This document shows positions 1 to 6,733 of a stretch of 14,672 nt of DNA, in pieces; the first letter of the stretch is position 1, and every line of letters begins with the position of its first letter. Source of the stretch: JBGOUV01 sp041477815 (GTDB taxonomy: Bacteria > Acidobacteriota > Terriglobia > Bryobacterales > JACQDG01). Made by a program: the position numbers and the translations under genes. The stretch is from assembly GCA_041477815.1 (NCBI GenBank), contig JBGOUV010000157.1, positions 1 through 14,672 on the forward strand. Reading direction: 5' to 3'. The notes beneath the pieces are model-generated. The model ran no database searches, was not told where the DNA came from, and saw only the letters and a program-made list of their open reading frames with translations.

Positions 1-795
1 CTCTCCATCGACGTCAACTTCTCGCTGGACGGCCTGGCCAGCACCCACGACTCGATACGCGGCGTCCCCAACAATTTCCGCAAGAGCCTGGAAACTATCG
101 AAGAGGCCCAGCGCCGCTACGAGGGGGTCCGCCGGCTGCGCCGCAACGTGGTCAGCGTCATCACCAGCGAGAATTATCGCGAGCTGGTGGAACTGGGACG
201 CCGGTTCGTCGCCGGCGACCGCGTGGACGGGCATTACTTCGAGGTGATTCGCGGCCAGGCCCCCGATGGCTCTCTGAAGTCCCTCTCCCTCGACGACCTG
301 CGCGCCCTGCACCGCCGGCTCATGACGTTTTACGGTCACTACGCCGAGAAGCTGTTCGGGCATCTGCCCTGGCTGGTCCGCCGGTTGGCCACACTGTACT
401 ACTTGGGCAACGTGCGGTTCCATTTCGAATGGCACGAGCGCTGCTTCGAAAAGCCGCATCCCTGGCCCATGCCCTGCACGGCCGGCGCCACCACCCTGGT
501 CATCGACCACAACGGCGCCTTCCGGGCCTGCGAGCTGCGGGGCATCGTGGGCCGGCTCCAGGACTACGACGGGGACGTCTCGGCCGCCCTGGCCTCGCCG
601 GCCATGCAGGCCGAGGTCGCCGCCATCCCCGGGGCCAACTGCTGGTGTACCCACAGTTGCTTCCTGCAGGACAGCTCCAAGTTCTCGGCGCGCACGCAGC
701 TGTTTCACATCCCCTGGATGTACTGGCGCCAGCTTTTCGAGAACGGCCGTGTGGGCGACCTGGAGCCCTATCACGCCCTGGAAATTCCCGGATGA
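1..795 (+). CDS. Radical SAM/SPASM-type protein, C-terminal part (5' end outside window)
   Basis: The frame is open from base 1 and ends at TGA 793-795, so the start and the CxxxCxxC cluster that binds the SAM-cleaving iron-sulfur centre lie to the left. The visible part begins with a strand ending in SLDGLASTHDSIRGV, the classic radical SAM pattern near the substrate and SAM pocket. The last third carries a SPASM-like cysteine set: PCTAG, then IDHNGAFRACELRG, then CWCTHSCF. In this family such cysteines ligate one or more auxiliary iron-sulfur clusters, and members modify peptides or act as metalloenzyme-maturation proteins. The substrate cannot be told from the sequence. There is no small precursor-peptide gene beside it in the window. 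The stop overlaps the start of the Nudix gene (ATGA), which implies translational coupling. The family assignment is firm; the function is open. Confidence 0.85.
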   Translation, partial: LSIDVNFSLDGLASTHDSIRGVPNNFRKSLETIEEAQRRYEGVRRLRRNVVSVITSENYRELVELGRRFVAGDRVDGHYFEVIRGQAPDGSLKSLSLDDLRALHRRLMTFYGHYAEKLFGHLPWLVRRLATLYYLGNVRFHFEWHERCFEKPHPWPMPCTAGATTLVIDHNGAFRACELRGIVGRLQDYDGDVSAALASPAMQAEVAAIPGANCWCTHSCFLQDSSKFSARTQLFHIPWMYWRQLFENGRVGDLEPYHALEIPG

Positions 796-1190
796 CCACC
801 GTTACCGCCGCGCTGATCGAGCGCGACGGCCTGATACTGGCCTGCCGCCGTCGGGCCGACCAGTCCCATCCCCTGAAGTGGGAATTCCCCGGCGGCAAGG
901 TCGAACCCGGCGAGGACCCCCCGGCCGCCCTGCGCCGCGAGCTCGAGGAAGAGCTCGGCATTCGCATCGAGGCTGCGCGTGAGGTGGCCCGCTACCCCTA
1001 CCAGTATCCCGGCCGTCCCCCCCTGTTGCTCATTTTCTATCGCGTTGCCGATTACACCGGCCCTCTCGAAAACCGGATCTTCGCGGAGATCCGTTGGGCC
1101 TCCCCCGGCGAGCTGGCGGCTCTTGATTTTCTGGAAGGCGATCTTGACTTCGTACAGCGTCTGGCGAATGGTAAACTGGCTGGACTGTGA
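792..1190 (+). CDS. mutT: Nudix hydrolase, MutT-like (8-oxo-dGTP diphosphatase type)
   Basis: This 132-residue protein is a single Nudix domain, the usual MutT size. Residues 35-57 match the Nudix box G-x5-E-x7-RE-U-x-EE-x-G-U exactly, including the RELEEELGI helix that binds the catalytic magnesium. The WEFPGGKVEPGE stretch in front of it is characteristic of MutT enzymes, which hydrolyse 8-oxo-dGTP to the monophosphate and keep oxidised guanine out of DNA. Other short Nudix proteins with other nucleotide substrates share this pattern, so the substrate is inferred. ATG 792 overlaps the upstream stop (ATGA). The gene's own TGA overlaps the GTG start of the phosphatase gene (GTGA). The gene therefore sits in the middle of a coupled three-gene operon and depends on upstream translation. 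Confidence 0.88.
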   Translation: MTTVTAALIERDGLILACRRRADQSHPLKWEFPGGKVEPGEDPPAALRRELEEELGIRIEAAREVARYPYQYPGRPPLLLIFYRVADYTGPLENRIFAEIRWASPGELAALDFLEGDLDFVQRLANGKLAGL

Positions 1191-1903
1191 TCCGCTGCTT
1201 CGGCCTTACCGACGTGGGCTGCTCCCGCACCTCGAACGAAGACGCTTACGCCGTCGAGCCGGAGCTCGGTCTATTCGTGGTGGCCGATGGTATGGGGGGC
1301 GCGCAGGCCGGCGAGCTGGCCTCGGCCATTGCCATCGAGACCATCGTGAACGGGGTCCGGGGCGCCGCCCCCGCCCGCACCACCGAGGGCCTGGTGGAGG
1401 CCATTCGGGAAGCCAACCGCAACATCCTGGCCCGGGCCGCCGAAGACCCCGACCACCAGGGCATGGGCACCACCGTGGTCGCCGTCCTGGTGCAGCCTCC
1501 GGCAGCGCACATCGCCAGCGTCGGCGACAGCCGCCTGTATCTGTGCCGCCAGGGCGTCCTGCAGCGCATCACCTCGGACCAGACCTGGGTCAACGAGGTC
1601 GGCCGCAGTCTCGGCCTGACCGAAGAGCAGATCCAAACGCATCCGTTTCGCAACGTTCTCACCATGGCGGTGGGCGCCCGCGAGCGCATCGAAGTGCACA
1701 GCTACGAGCTGATCCTGGAACCCGGGGACCTGCTGCTGCTGTGCTCCGACGGCCTTCACGGAGTGGTTGCCGACGAGGAGTTGAGGCAGGCCCTGGCCCC
1801 GGACCGCAGTCTCCCGGAAATCGCCGCCGACCTCATCGGCCACGCCCGCGAGAGGGGCGGTCCCGACAACATCACGGCGGTCCTGGTGGAGAGCGTCGAG
1901 TAA
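1187..1903 (+). CDS. PP2C-family serine/threonine protein phosphatase
   Basis: The 238-residue protein is a complete bacterial PP2C catalytic domain with no membrane or sensor extension. All the usual metal-binding landmarks are present in order: SNEDAY near residue 17, VADGMGG near 32-38, GMGTT, SVGDSRLYL, CSDGLHGVV, and GGPDNITAVL near the end. These aspartates hold two metal ions that activate water for removal of phosphate from Ser/Thr residues. The enzyme would be cytoplasmic. In bacteria this type usually opposes PknB-like kinases, but no kinase is visible here. The GTG start at 1187 is chosen because it overlaps the Nudix stop (GTGA), matching the junction before it, and because the first conserved strand begins at once (GLTDVGCSRTSNED). 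Confidence 0.93.
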   Translation: MIRCFGLTDVGCSRTSNEDAYAVEPELGLFVVADGMGGAQAGELASAIAIETIVNGVRGAAPARTTEGLVEAIREANRNILARAAEDPDHQGMGTTVVAVLVQPPAAHIASVGDSRLYLCRQGVLQRITSDQTWVNEVGRSLGLTEEQIQTHPFRNVLTMAVGARERIEVHSYELILEPGDLLLLCSDGLHGVVADEELRQALAPDRSLPEIAADLIGHARERGGPDNITAVLVESVE

Positions 1904-1910
1904 TGCCCCC

Positions 1911-2627
1911 ATGCGCGCCCCCCTGCCATTGCTGACCATCCTGCTGGCGGCCGCGCCCGCCGTCTTTCCCCAACGCACCGGCAAAGAGACCGCCCGCGAG
2001 CTGTTCTACTCCGAGGCCGGCCTCATCGTCTCCTCCCGCGACCGCGGCAAGGGGAAGTTCTCGGGCGCCAAGAAATCCGTCCTCGCCGTTACCCTCGGTC
2101 TGAAATACCGGGTCTGGAAGATGCAGGACGAGAAGCCCGTCGACGCCGATACCAACGGTCCCTGGACGCCGGGCGACACCATCCGCCTGGGTATCGAGGT
2201 GAACGACGGCGGCTACCTGTACCTGGTGCATCGCCAGCCGACCGGCCGGTGGCGGCGGCTGTTCCCAACGCCGGACATTGACCGCGGGAGCCACTTCGTG
2301 CGCGGGGGCGTGATTTACTCCATTCCCCCAGAGGAGGGCCTGCCGCTCCTGTTCCAGAGCGGCCCCGAGCGCGTCCTGGTGGTCTTGGCCCGCGAGCCCT
2401 TGCGCGATCTGGAAACTCTGGTCGGCCCGCTCGCCGCTGAGAATACGGTGTCCGCGGCCCCGCCCCCGGAAATCTCGGATGCGGTGGTGGAAAAGATACG
2501 CACTGCATTGAATCCAAAGGATTTAGTGACCGAAGGAAGGGCCGGAGAAAAGACCGTGTACGCCGTCAACCGCAGCGGTCGTCCCGACTCCGTGGTGGTT
2601 TTGGAGATTCGCTTCACCGCCCGTTAA
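1911..2627 (+). CDS. Secreted DUF4384-domain protein
   Basis: The 238-residue protein starts 7 bases after the phosphatase stop, so it is probably in the same operon. The N-terminus has a basic residue followed by a hydrophobic run (LPLLTILLAAAPAVF), which looks like a Sec signal peptide cleaved near residue 20. There is no clear lipobox cysteine. The middle and C-terminal part (WTPGDTIRLGIEVNDGGYLYLV, then a LFPTPD motif and an IPPEEGLPLLF segment) resembles DUF4384, a beta-rich domain found in exported proteins, often beside kinases, caspase-like proteases or FHA proteins. Its biochemical function is not known. The pairing with PP2C suggests a link to a phospho-signalling circuit at the envelope, which is inference. 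The domain call rests on motif resemblance only. Confidence 0.75.
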   Translation: MRAPLPLLTILLAAAPAVFPQRTGKETARELFYSEAGLIVSSRDRGKGKFSGAKKSVLAVTLGLKYRVWKMQDEKPVDADTNGPWTPGDTIRLGIEVNDGGYLYLVHRQPTGRWRRLFPTPDIDRGSHFVRGGVIYSIPPEEGLPLLFQSGPERVLVVLAREPLRDLETLVGPLAAENTVSAAPPPEISDAVVEKIRTALNPKDLVTEGRAGEKTVYAVNRSGRPDSVVVLEIRFTAR

Positions 2628-2681
2628 TCCGCCGGTTCGTACTCCGGTTGAAGTCCCACCCCCGCCCTGCCGATCTTTCCA

Positions 2682-2698
2682 TTGGCACAACCTGTGCC
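2682..2698 (+). promoter_or_regulatory. Inverted repeat TTGGCAC-N5-GTGCC (operator, or sigma-54-like -24/-12)
   Basis: GGCAC (2684-2688) and GTGCC (2694-2698) form a perfect 5-base inverted repeat with a 5-base spacer. The same arrangement, including the leading TT, occurs at 6579-6595 on the minus strand before another gene. The GG and GC dinucleotides are 10 bases apart, which is the sigma-54 -24/-12 spacing, although the -12 part (GTGCC) is a weak match to TTGCA. If it were a sigma-54 promoter, transcription would start just past ATG 2703, and translation would have to begin at TTG 2745 or GTG 2751. Confidence 0.4.
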
Positions 2699-2702
2699 CC
2701 AG

Positions 2703-3602
2703 ATGGGCTACCGTTACCTATCACCGTCCGGACCTCCGGAACGCTTGGCTGTGGACTACCGGGCCGAATTGCTGGCCGCCGTCGACGACCTGCCCCCGCT
2801 CCCGATGGTCCTCAACCGGGTCATCGCCCTGCTCAACGACGCCAATGCCTCCAGCTCCCAAATCGCCGCCTTCATCGAAAAGGACGCGGTCCTCTCGGGC
2901 AGCGTTCTGCGGTGTGTCAACTCGGCTTACTACGGCCTGAAGTCGGATGTCACCTCTATTCGGCACGCCGTTTCCATGCTGGGCTTCGCCACGGTCCGGA
3001 ACCTGTCCCTCGCCTTTTCCCTGCGGCGCATGCTCACCGGCAGCCGGGTCCCCCCGCCGCGGCTGTACGCCCGGTACTCCCAGCACTCTCTTTCCTGCGC
3101 CCTGCTGTCCCAGTACTTGGTACGCTACACCAATGCAGGAGATCCCGACACCGCCTTCGCGGCCGGCCTCATGCACGATATCGGCAAGCTTCTGATCCTT
3201 ACCACCTTCCCCGACCTCACCCCCAAACTCACCGAAGACTACGAGGCCGGCGACCTTTCCTGGGAAGACTGCGAACGAAATATCTTCGGAATCAGCCACT
3301 CCGAGGTCTCCCGTATCGTCATGGAGAAATGGAGGCTTCCCGACTCCATCCAGCAGGCGGTGGAGTACCACCACCGTCCCGCCGACTGTCCCCGCGCGCC
3401 CGACCAGACCCTCACCCTCGCCCACATCATCTACGCCGCCGACCTCTATGTCAACGAATACGGTTTGGAGATTCTCCCCACCAAGCGGAACAATGCCGGC
3501 CTCACCGAGCGGGTCTTCGAAGAGATCGGCCTGCGCGGCAAGATGCCCGAGATTCTCGAACGGTTCAAGACTGAGTACGAAAGCATACGCAGTCTCTTCT
3601 GA
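2703..3602 (+). CDS. HDOD-domain signalling protein
   Basis: This is about 299 residues from ATG 2703. The body is a single HDOD domain (PF08668-like), beginning LPPLPMVLNRVIALLND and continuing through VLSGSVLRCVNSAYYGL and IRHAVSMLGFATVRNLSLA, all typical of the family. An HD pair appears in AAGLMHDIGKLLI, but the wider metal-binding set of true HD-GYP hydrolases is not evident. HDOD proteins are usually non-catalytic cytoplasmic scaffolds in signalling linked to cyclic di-GMP, motility or stress. The start is uncertain. TTG 2682 lies inside the inverted repeat. ATG 2703 has no Shine-Dalgarno sequence. TTG 2745 has GGA four bases upstream, and GTG 2751 lies close to the conserved domain. 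A gap of 75 bases separates the gene from the preceding operon, so it is probably transcribed on its own. Confidence 0.88.
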   Translation: MGYRYLSPSGPPERLAVDYRAELLAAVDDLPPLPMVLNRVIALLNDANASSSQIAAFIEKDAVLSGSVLRCVNSAYYGLKSDVTSIRHAVSMLGFATVRNLSLAFSLRRMLTGSRVPPPRLYARYSQHSLSCALLSQYLVRYTNAGDPDTAFAAGLMHDIGKLLILTTFPDLTPKLTEDYEAGDLSWEDCERNIFGISHSEVSRIVMEKWRLPDSIQQAVEYHHRPADCPRAPDQTLTLAHIIYAADLYVNEYGLEILPTKRNNAGLTERVFEEIGLRGKMPEILERFKTEYESIRSLF

Positions 3603-3671
3603 TTCGTACCATAACCAGAACCCTCCTAGTTTTGCCCGGTTTGGCCTATTTACATTCGCCCACCACTGGTT

Positions 3672-3677
3672 TAGATT
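3672..3677 (+). promoter_or_regulatory. -10-like hexamer TAGATT, 6 bases before a GTG start
   Basis: TAGATT is followed by GAGCTT and then GTG 3684. A transcript starting at the usual distance from a -10 box would begin at or next to the start codon. No -35 match is clear. It is one of five similar cases in the window. Confidence 0.35.
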
Positions 3678-3683
3678 GAGCTT

Positions 3684-3986
3684 GTGTTGAATATCCTGGC
3701 CCCATTCCTCTACCTGCAGATGCTGGACGTCCTGACCACGATGGCGTTCCTGATGAACGGCGTCAAAGAGGCCAACCCGGTAGTGCGACTGGTGCTGGAA
3801 GTAGGGCCCTCGCCCCTCATCGGCCTACTCCTGATGAAGATGTTCGCCGTGGCTCTGGCGGTTTACTGTGTACGCCGCTCCCGCCTCCGCTTGCTCTCCC
3901 GCGTGAACTTCTTCTTCGCGGCCCTGATTGCCTGGAACTTGGTGGTGCTCATCATCAGTTCCCCGTTGCTCGGATTGGTGACTTGA
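3684..3986 (+). CDS. Small membrane protein, DUF5658-like
   Basis: The protein is 100 residues. The N-terminal part has the pattern LQMLDVLTTMAFLMNG then KEANPVVRLVLE, matching the D-x-x-TT ... G-x-x-E-x-NP signature I associate with DUF5658 membrane proteins. Three hydrophobic segments are visible at about residues 1-20, 42-62 and 72-96, with a basic loop (RRSRLRLLSR) between the second and third. The function of the family is not known. GTG 3684 is preferred because a TAGATT hexamer lies 6 bases upstream and because a start at the internal ATG 3720 would remove the first half of the first helix. It ends 18 bases before the end of the convergent gene at 4005, with no terminator hairpin between them. 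Confidence 0.75.
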   Translation: MLNILAPFLYLQMLDVLTTMAFLMNGVKEANPVVRLVLEVGPSPLIGLLLMKMFAVALAVYCVRRSRLRLLSRVNFFFAALIAWNLVVLIISSPLLGLVT

Positions 3987-4004
3987 GTAGCAGAGCCGCA
4001 AGGA

Positions 4005-4829
4005 TTACCGCGCCCGTATCCGCTGCGCCGTCAACTGCGCCTGCTGGGTGATCTTTTCCGGCCAGTCCCGCACCAGCCGGGTGAACCGTTCCACCTCCGG
4101 CAAGTCCTCGGCCGTCCCCACCAGGTAGAGCGCCCGCAAGGCCTCCCAAACATGGTCGGCGCTGGGCGCCATGGCCAGCACCTCCTCCCCGGCCCCCACC
4201 CGCGCCCCCTCCACCACAATCTTGCGCTCCAGCTTCCCCGGGACCGGCGACCGGATCTCCAGGGGCTCCCCGCCCGCCACCTCCAGCCGCGCCATCAACG
4301 TTCCCGGGTTCACGACGTCCCCCACCGTCAGGCGGTAGCGCAACACGCCCTCCCGCGGCGCGCGCACCGTAAAGGGCCGCAGCATCTCCCGTAACTGCGG
4401 CCGTCCCTGCGCGTCGTTGAAGCGGGCCAGGGCCAGGGCAGCGTTCCGCCGGACCAGCGGTTCGGCATCCTGGAGCAGGCCACGCGCCGCCTCGTGGAAC
4501 GCCGGCGACTGGTTATCCTGCCCCATCAGCCAGGCCGCCGTGACGCGCAGTTCCGCCAGCGGATGCCGGCCCAGCGCGACAATGCGCGGGTACCACCGCT
4601 GGACGGCCGGGTCGCGCTTCTCCAGGCGCCCGGATATCTGCACCAGGGCATGCTGGATATGCCGGGGTTTGGTGTCGTCGTTCAGATACTGATCGAGCTG
4701 GGGGTCGGTCAAGGGCCGTCCAAACCAGGTCCCGCGCCAGAACAAATACGGCGCCAGCACGAATGCCGCCAGCGTTACCACCGCCAGCAGGATCTCGCGC
4801 GGGCCCGGAGCTCTCTTCCCCTCAGTCAA
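4005..4829 (-). CDS. Membrane-anchored protein with HEAT-like helices and a barrel-sandwich (biotinyl/lipoyl-like) domain
   Basis: The protein is 274 residues from TTG 4829. After a short basic N-terminus, one hydrophobic helix (ILLAVVTLAAFVLAPYLFW) should anchor it. Residues of roughly 70-140 look like HEAT repeats: paired helices with RVTAAWLMGQD and PLVRRNAALALARF, the spacing seen in PBS-lyase-type HEAT units. Next come two half-motifs, VRAPREGVLRYRLTVGDVV and IRSPVPGKLERKIVVEGARV, as in the barrel-sandwich fold of biotinyl/lipoyl domains and HlyD-type adaptors. The MKM lysine needed for biotinylation is absent, so a structural or adaptor role is more likely than a carrier role. The TTG start has TACAAT 7 bases upstream; a longer frame to TTG 4883 would add only a poor N-terminus. 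The nearest upstream gene in the same direction is DUF420, 169 bases away. I know of no named family with this combination. Confidence 0.7.
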   Translation of the reverse strand: MTEGKRAPGPREILLAVVTLAAFVLAPYLFWRGTWFGRPLTDPQLDQYLNDDTKPRHIQHALVQISGRLEKRDPAVQRWYPRIVALGRHPLAELRVTAAWLMGQDNQSPAFHEAARGLLQDAEPLVRRNAALALARFNDAQGRPQLREMLRPFTVRAPREGVLRYRLTVGDVVNPGTLMARLEVAGGEPLEIRSPVPGKLERKIVVEGARVGAGEEVLAMAPSADHVWEALRALYLVGTAEDLPEVERFTRLVRDWPEKITQQAQLTAQRIRAR

Positions 4830-4836
4830 GTTTCCG

Positions 4837-4842
4837 ATTGTA
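4837..4842 (-). promoter_or_regulatory. -10-like hexamer TACAAT, 7 bases before a TTG start
   Basis: On the minus strand TACAAT is followed by CGGAAAC and TTG 4829. It supports TTG as the true start and a leaderless or near-leaderless mRNA. No good -35 match was seen at the usual distance. Confidence 0.35.
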
Positions 4843-4998
4843 CCAGCGGGTCCTGCTCTGGCGGCGTCTGGGAAGGCCGGCAACCGGCGAAGGCGGCGCG
4901 GAGGGCGTGAAAGCGCCTGTATCCGCCCACGTGGAATCCATGGCCGCGGGAGGGAATGGTTCGGACAAGTCGCGGTTCGGTGGCGCCGGCGCCTGGTC

Positions 4999-5412
4999 TT
5001 ATAACCGATACAGCATCGAGTAGATCACCACGCCTGTAACCGAGACATACAGCCACAACGGCAGTGTCCAGCGGGCGATTCTGCGGTGCTGCTCCAACCG
5101 GCCTCTCCAAGCCCGGTGGATCGTCACCAGCGCGAGCGGCAGAATGGTCCCCGCCAGCACCACGTGCGTGATCAGGATGGTGAAGTATACGGGCCGGATC
5201 CACCCCTGGCGCCGGAACGGCATGGACCCCACCTGAGCGTGGTAGATCAAGTAAGAAACCAGGAACATCGCCGACACACAAAACGCCGCCACCATACACA
5301 CGCGGTGAGCGGCGATGCGCCGCCGCCGTATGTTTCGATAGCCGGCCAGCAACAGCACGGCCGCCACCGAGTTCAACGCCGCGTTCAGAGCCGGAAGATC
5401 GGTGACACTCAC
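4999..5412 (-). CDS. DUF420 membrane protein (COG2322, CtaM/YozB-like)
   Basis: The protein has 137 residues and four hydrophobic helices. Family landmarks are clear: VSYLIYHAQVGSMPF, then GWIRPVYFTILITHVVLA, then an HRRIARWTLPLWLYVSVTGVVIY segment near the end. Several conserved histidines (in AAHR, YHAQ, ITHV, IHRAW, EQHRR) could bind haem or metal. From memory of the literature, a Gram-positive member (CtaM) is needed for a functional aa3-type oxidase, so a role in haem-copper oxidase assembly is likely but inferred. GTG 5412 overlaps the stop of the ABC permease (GTGA), which fixes the start and shows translational coupling. The same frame stays open far upstream across the permease, but that part has no family features. 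Confidence 0.85.
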   Translation of the reverse strand: MSVTDLPALNAALNSVAAVLLLAGYRNIRRRRIAAHRVCMVAAFCVSAMFLVSYLIYHAQVGSMPFRRQGWIRPVYFTILITHVVLAGTILPLALVTIHRAWRGRLEQHRRIARWTLPLWLYVSVTGVVIYSMLYRL

Positions 5413-6233
5413 GCGGAGGGTTTCCCCACTTCCCGCAGCCCGGCCCAGACGGCCAGCAACCCGAACCCGGCCATGACCCCGACTGACACCCCGAGCGACG
5501 GCGCGTCGGCCGGCGGCGGCTGGTAGAGGACCCGCCGCAGCGCCGCCAGCCCGTAGGTCAGCGGATTGGCCCGCATCACCCAGCCGATCCAGCTTTGGGC
5601 CCCCGCCACCGGGAACAGCGCGCCGGAGAGCAGCCACATAGGCAGCAGCAGGAGATTCATGATCCCGTGAAATCCCTGCACCGAATCCAGGCGCCAGGCA
5701 AAGTAGAAGCCCAGCGCCGTCAGAGCGATCGAAACCAGAAACAGGATGCCGATCACCTCCACCGCCTGGCCGGGGCCGATCCGGATACCAAGCAAGGGAG
5801 CAAGCGCGACGTAGATGAGTCCTTGGGCCATCGCCAGCGTGGCGCCGCCCATCACCTTGCCCATCACCACGGCGCCCCGCGAGATCGGCGCCACCAAGAC
5901 CGACAGGAGAAAGCCCTCGCGCCGGTCCTCGATCACCGACATGTTGGAAAAGATCGATGTGAACAGCACCACCAGCAGAATCGTGCCGGGGAAGAAGTAT
6001 TCCAGGTAGCTCATGGGCATGGGGCCGCCGCGAAACGAGTCGCCGAACCCCAGCCCGATCAGGAGCCAGAACAGCAACGGCGTGCCCACCGTGGCGGCCA
6101 CGCGGCTGCGCTGCCGATAGAACCGTACCAGCTCGCGCCACCACAGCGTGGTTCCCGGCAGCCAGAACCCCGGCCGCCCCGTCGCCGCCGGTGCTTCCGG
6201 TACCGCAGTGGTCACAAGCTGCTGGCTGGCCAT
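5409..6233 (-). CDS. ABC-2 type transporter permease
   Basis: The protein is 274 residues from ATG 6233. A cytoplasmic N-terminus leads to WRELVRFYRQRSR and the first helix (TVGTPLLFWLLIGLGFG), followed by about five more helices. The family signature EDRREGFLLSVLVAPISRGAVVMGK is present, as is MRANPLTYGLAALRRVL before the last helix. This family forms the membrane channel of ABC exporters (drugs, polysaccharides, haem or copper-related cargo) and needs a separate ATPase, which is not found in this window. The stop overlaps the DUF420 GTG start. ATG 6233 has TAATAT 7 bases upstream. A longer frame from ATG 6356 overlaps the stop of the preceding small gene (ATGA) and would add 41 residues without recognisable features, so that start remains possible. 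Confidence 0.87.
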   Translation of the reverse strand: MASQQLVTTAVPEAPAATGRPGFWLPGTTLWWRELVRFYRQRSRVAATVGTPLLFWLLIGLGFGDSFRGGPMPMSYLEYFFPGTILLVVLFTSIFSNMSVIEDRREGFLLSVLVAPISRGAVVMGKVMGGATLAMAQGLIYVALAPLLGIRIGPGQAVEVIGILFLVSIALTALGFYFAWRLDSVQGFHGIMNLLLLPMWLLSGALFPVAGAQSWIGWVMRANPLTYGLAALRRVLYQPPPADAPSLGVSVGVMAGFGLLAVWAGLREVGKPSA

Positions 6234-6240
6234 CCCTTTG

Positions 6241-6246
6241 ATATTA
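6241..6246 (-). promoter_or_regulatory. -10-like hexamer TAATAT, 7 bases before the permease ATG
   Basis: Read on the minus strand, TAATAT is followed by CAAAGGG and ATG 6233. The GGG touches the ATG, too close for a normal Shine-Dalgarno, so initiation may be leaderless. It lies in a locally AT-richer patch between the small gene and the permease. Confidence 0.35.
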
Positions 6247-6352
6247 CCGCGTATCTGCCGGCTCCAACTGCCGGACGCCATCGTGGGGACCCAGACCTCT
6301 ACCCGCCCCCGCATCGACTTCGGCGAGCTAACTCCGTTGCCGTAGTCCACCA

Positions 6353-6547
6353 TCATGCCGCAAAGGGACGCCGGTCATCCACCTCGGGACGAAGCGCCGG
6401 GCGGGGCGCTGGGGCGGTCTCACATACCTCGCGAAGGCGCTGCAACGCTAGCTCGCGCCAGCGCTGGACCTGCCTGTAGCGGTGGTACCACCACGCGCAC
6501 GCCAGTCCGCAACCGGCGAACCCCAGAACTGCCAGAATCGTTCTCAT
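6353..6547 (-). CDS. Small single-pass membrane protein, unknown
   Basis: This is 64 residues from ATG 6547. The N-terminus (MRTILAVLGFAGCGLACAWW) is one hydrophobic helix, followed by a strongly basic, helical stretch (YHRYRQVQRWRELALQRLRE) and a proline-rich tail. That suggests an inner-membrane protein with a short positively charged cytoplasmic part. I do not recognise a family. The start is well supported: GGGAGG lies 7 bases before the ATG. A TTGGCAC-N5-GTGCC element lies further upstream at the right distance for a promoter or operator. The TGA overlaps an upstream ATG of the permease frame (ATGA), so it may be co-transcribed with the permease and DUF420 genes. Confidence 0.6.
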   Translation of the reverse strand: MRTILAVLGFAGCGLACAWWYHRYRQVQRWRELALQRLREVCETAPAPRPALRPEVDDRRPFAA

Positions 6548-6578
6548 GGGGCTGCCTCCCTTCTTCACGCCTTGTCGG

Positions 6579-6595
6579 GGCACGAGGTGTGCCAA
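6579..6595 (-). promoter_or_regulatory. Inverted repeat TTGGCAC-N5-GTGCC, second copy
   Basis: On the minus strand this reads TTGGCACACCTCGTGCC. It has the same arms, the same leading TT and the same 5-base spacer as the copy at 2682-2698. As a sigma-54 promoter (GG and GC 10 bases apart) it would start transcription near 6568, leaving about 20 bases of leader that contain the GGGAGG ribosome site of the small gene at 6547. As a dimer-bound operator it would sit 32-48 bases upstream of that start codon. Confidence 0.42.
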
Positions 6596-6721
6596 GCTAG
6601 CAAGACCCGCTTATGCCATTTGTTTCAGCGAGTTACGAGATCGGCATCGGCAGGCTCCGGACATTTGATGATAGGGTGCTCGCAATTTTTGTACGGGCCA
6701 GCCGAGAAGCGACTAAGAGGG

Positions 6722-6727
6722 TAAACT
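6722..6727 (+). promoter_or_regulatory. -10-like hexamer TAAACT, 6 bases before the yceI-like ATG
   Basis: TAAACT is followed by ATCCTT and ATG 6734. There is no Shine-Dalgarno sequence in that short gap, which fits a leaderless start. No convincing -35 box was found. Confidence 0.35.
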
Positions 6728-6733
6728 ATCCTT

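Noticed and set aside
4999..6144. DUF420 frame extended upstream across the ABC permease
   Set aside because: The upstream part has no family features and overlaps a well-supported permease. GTG 5412 with a GTGA overlap is a better start.
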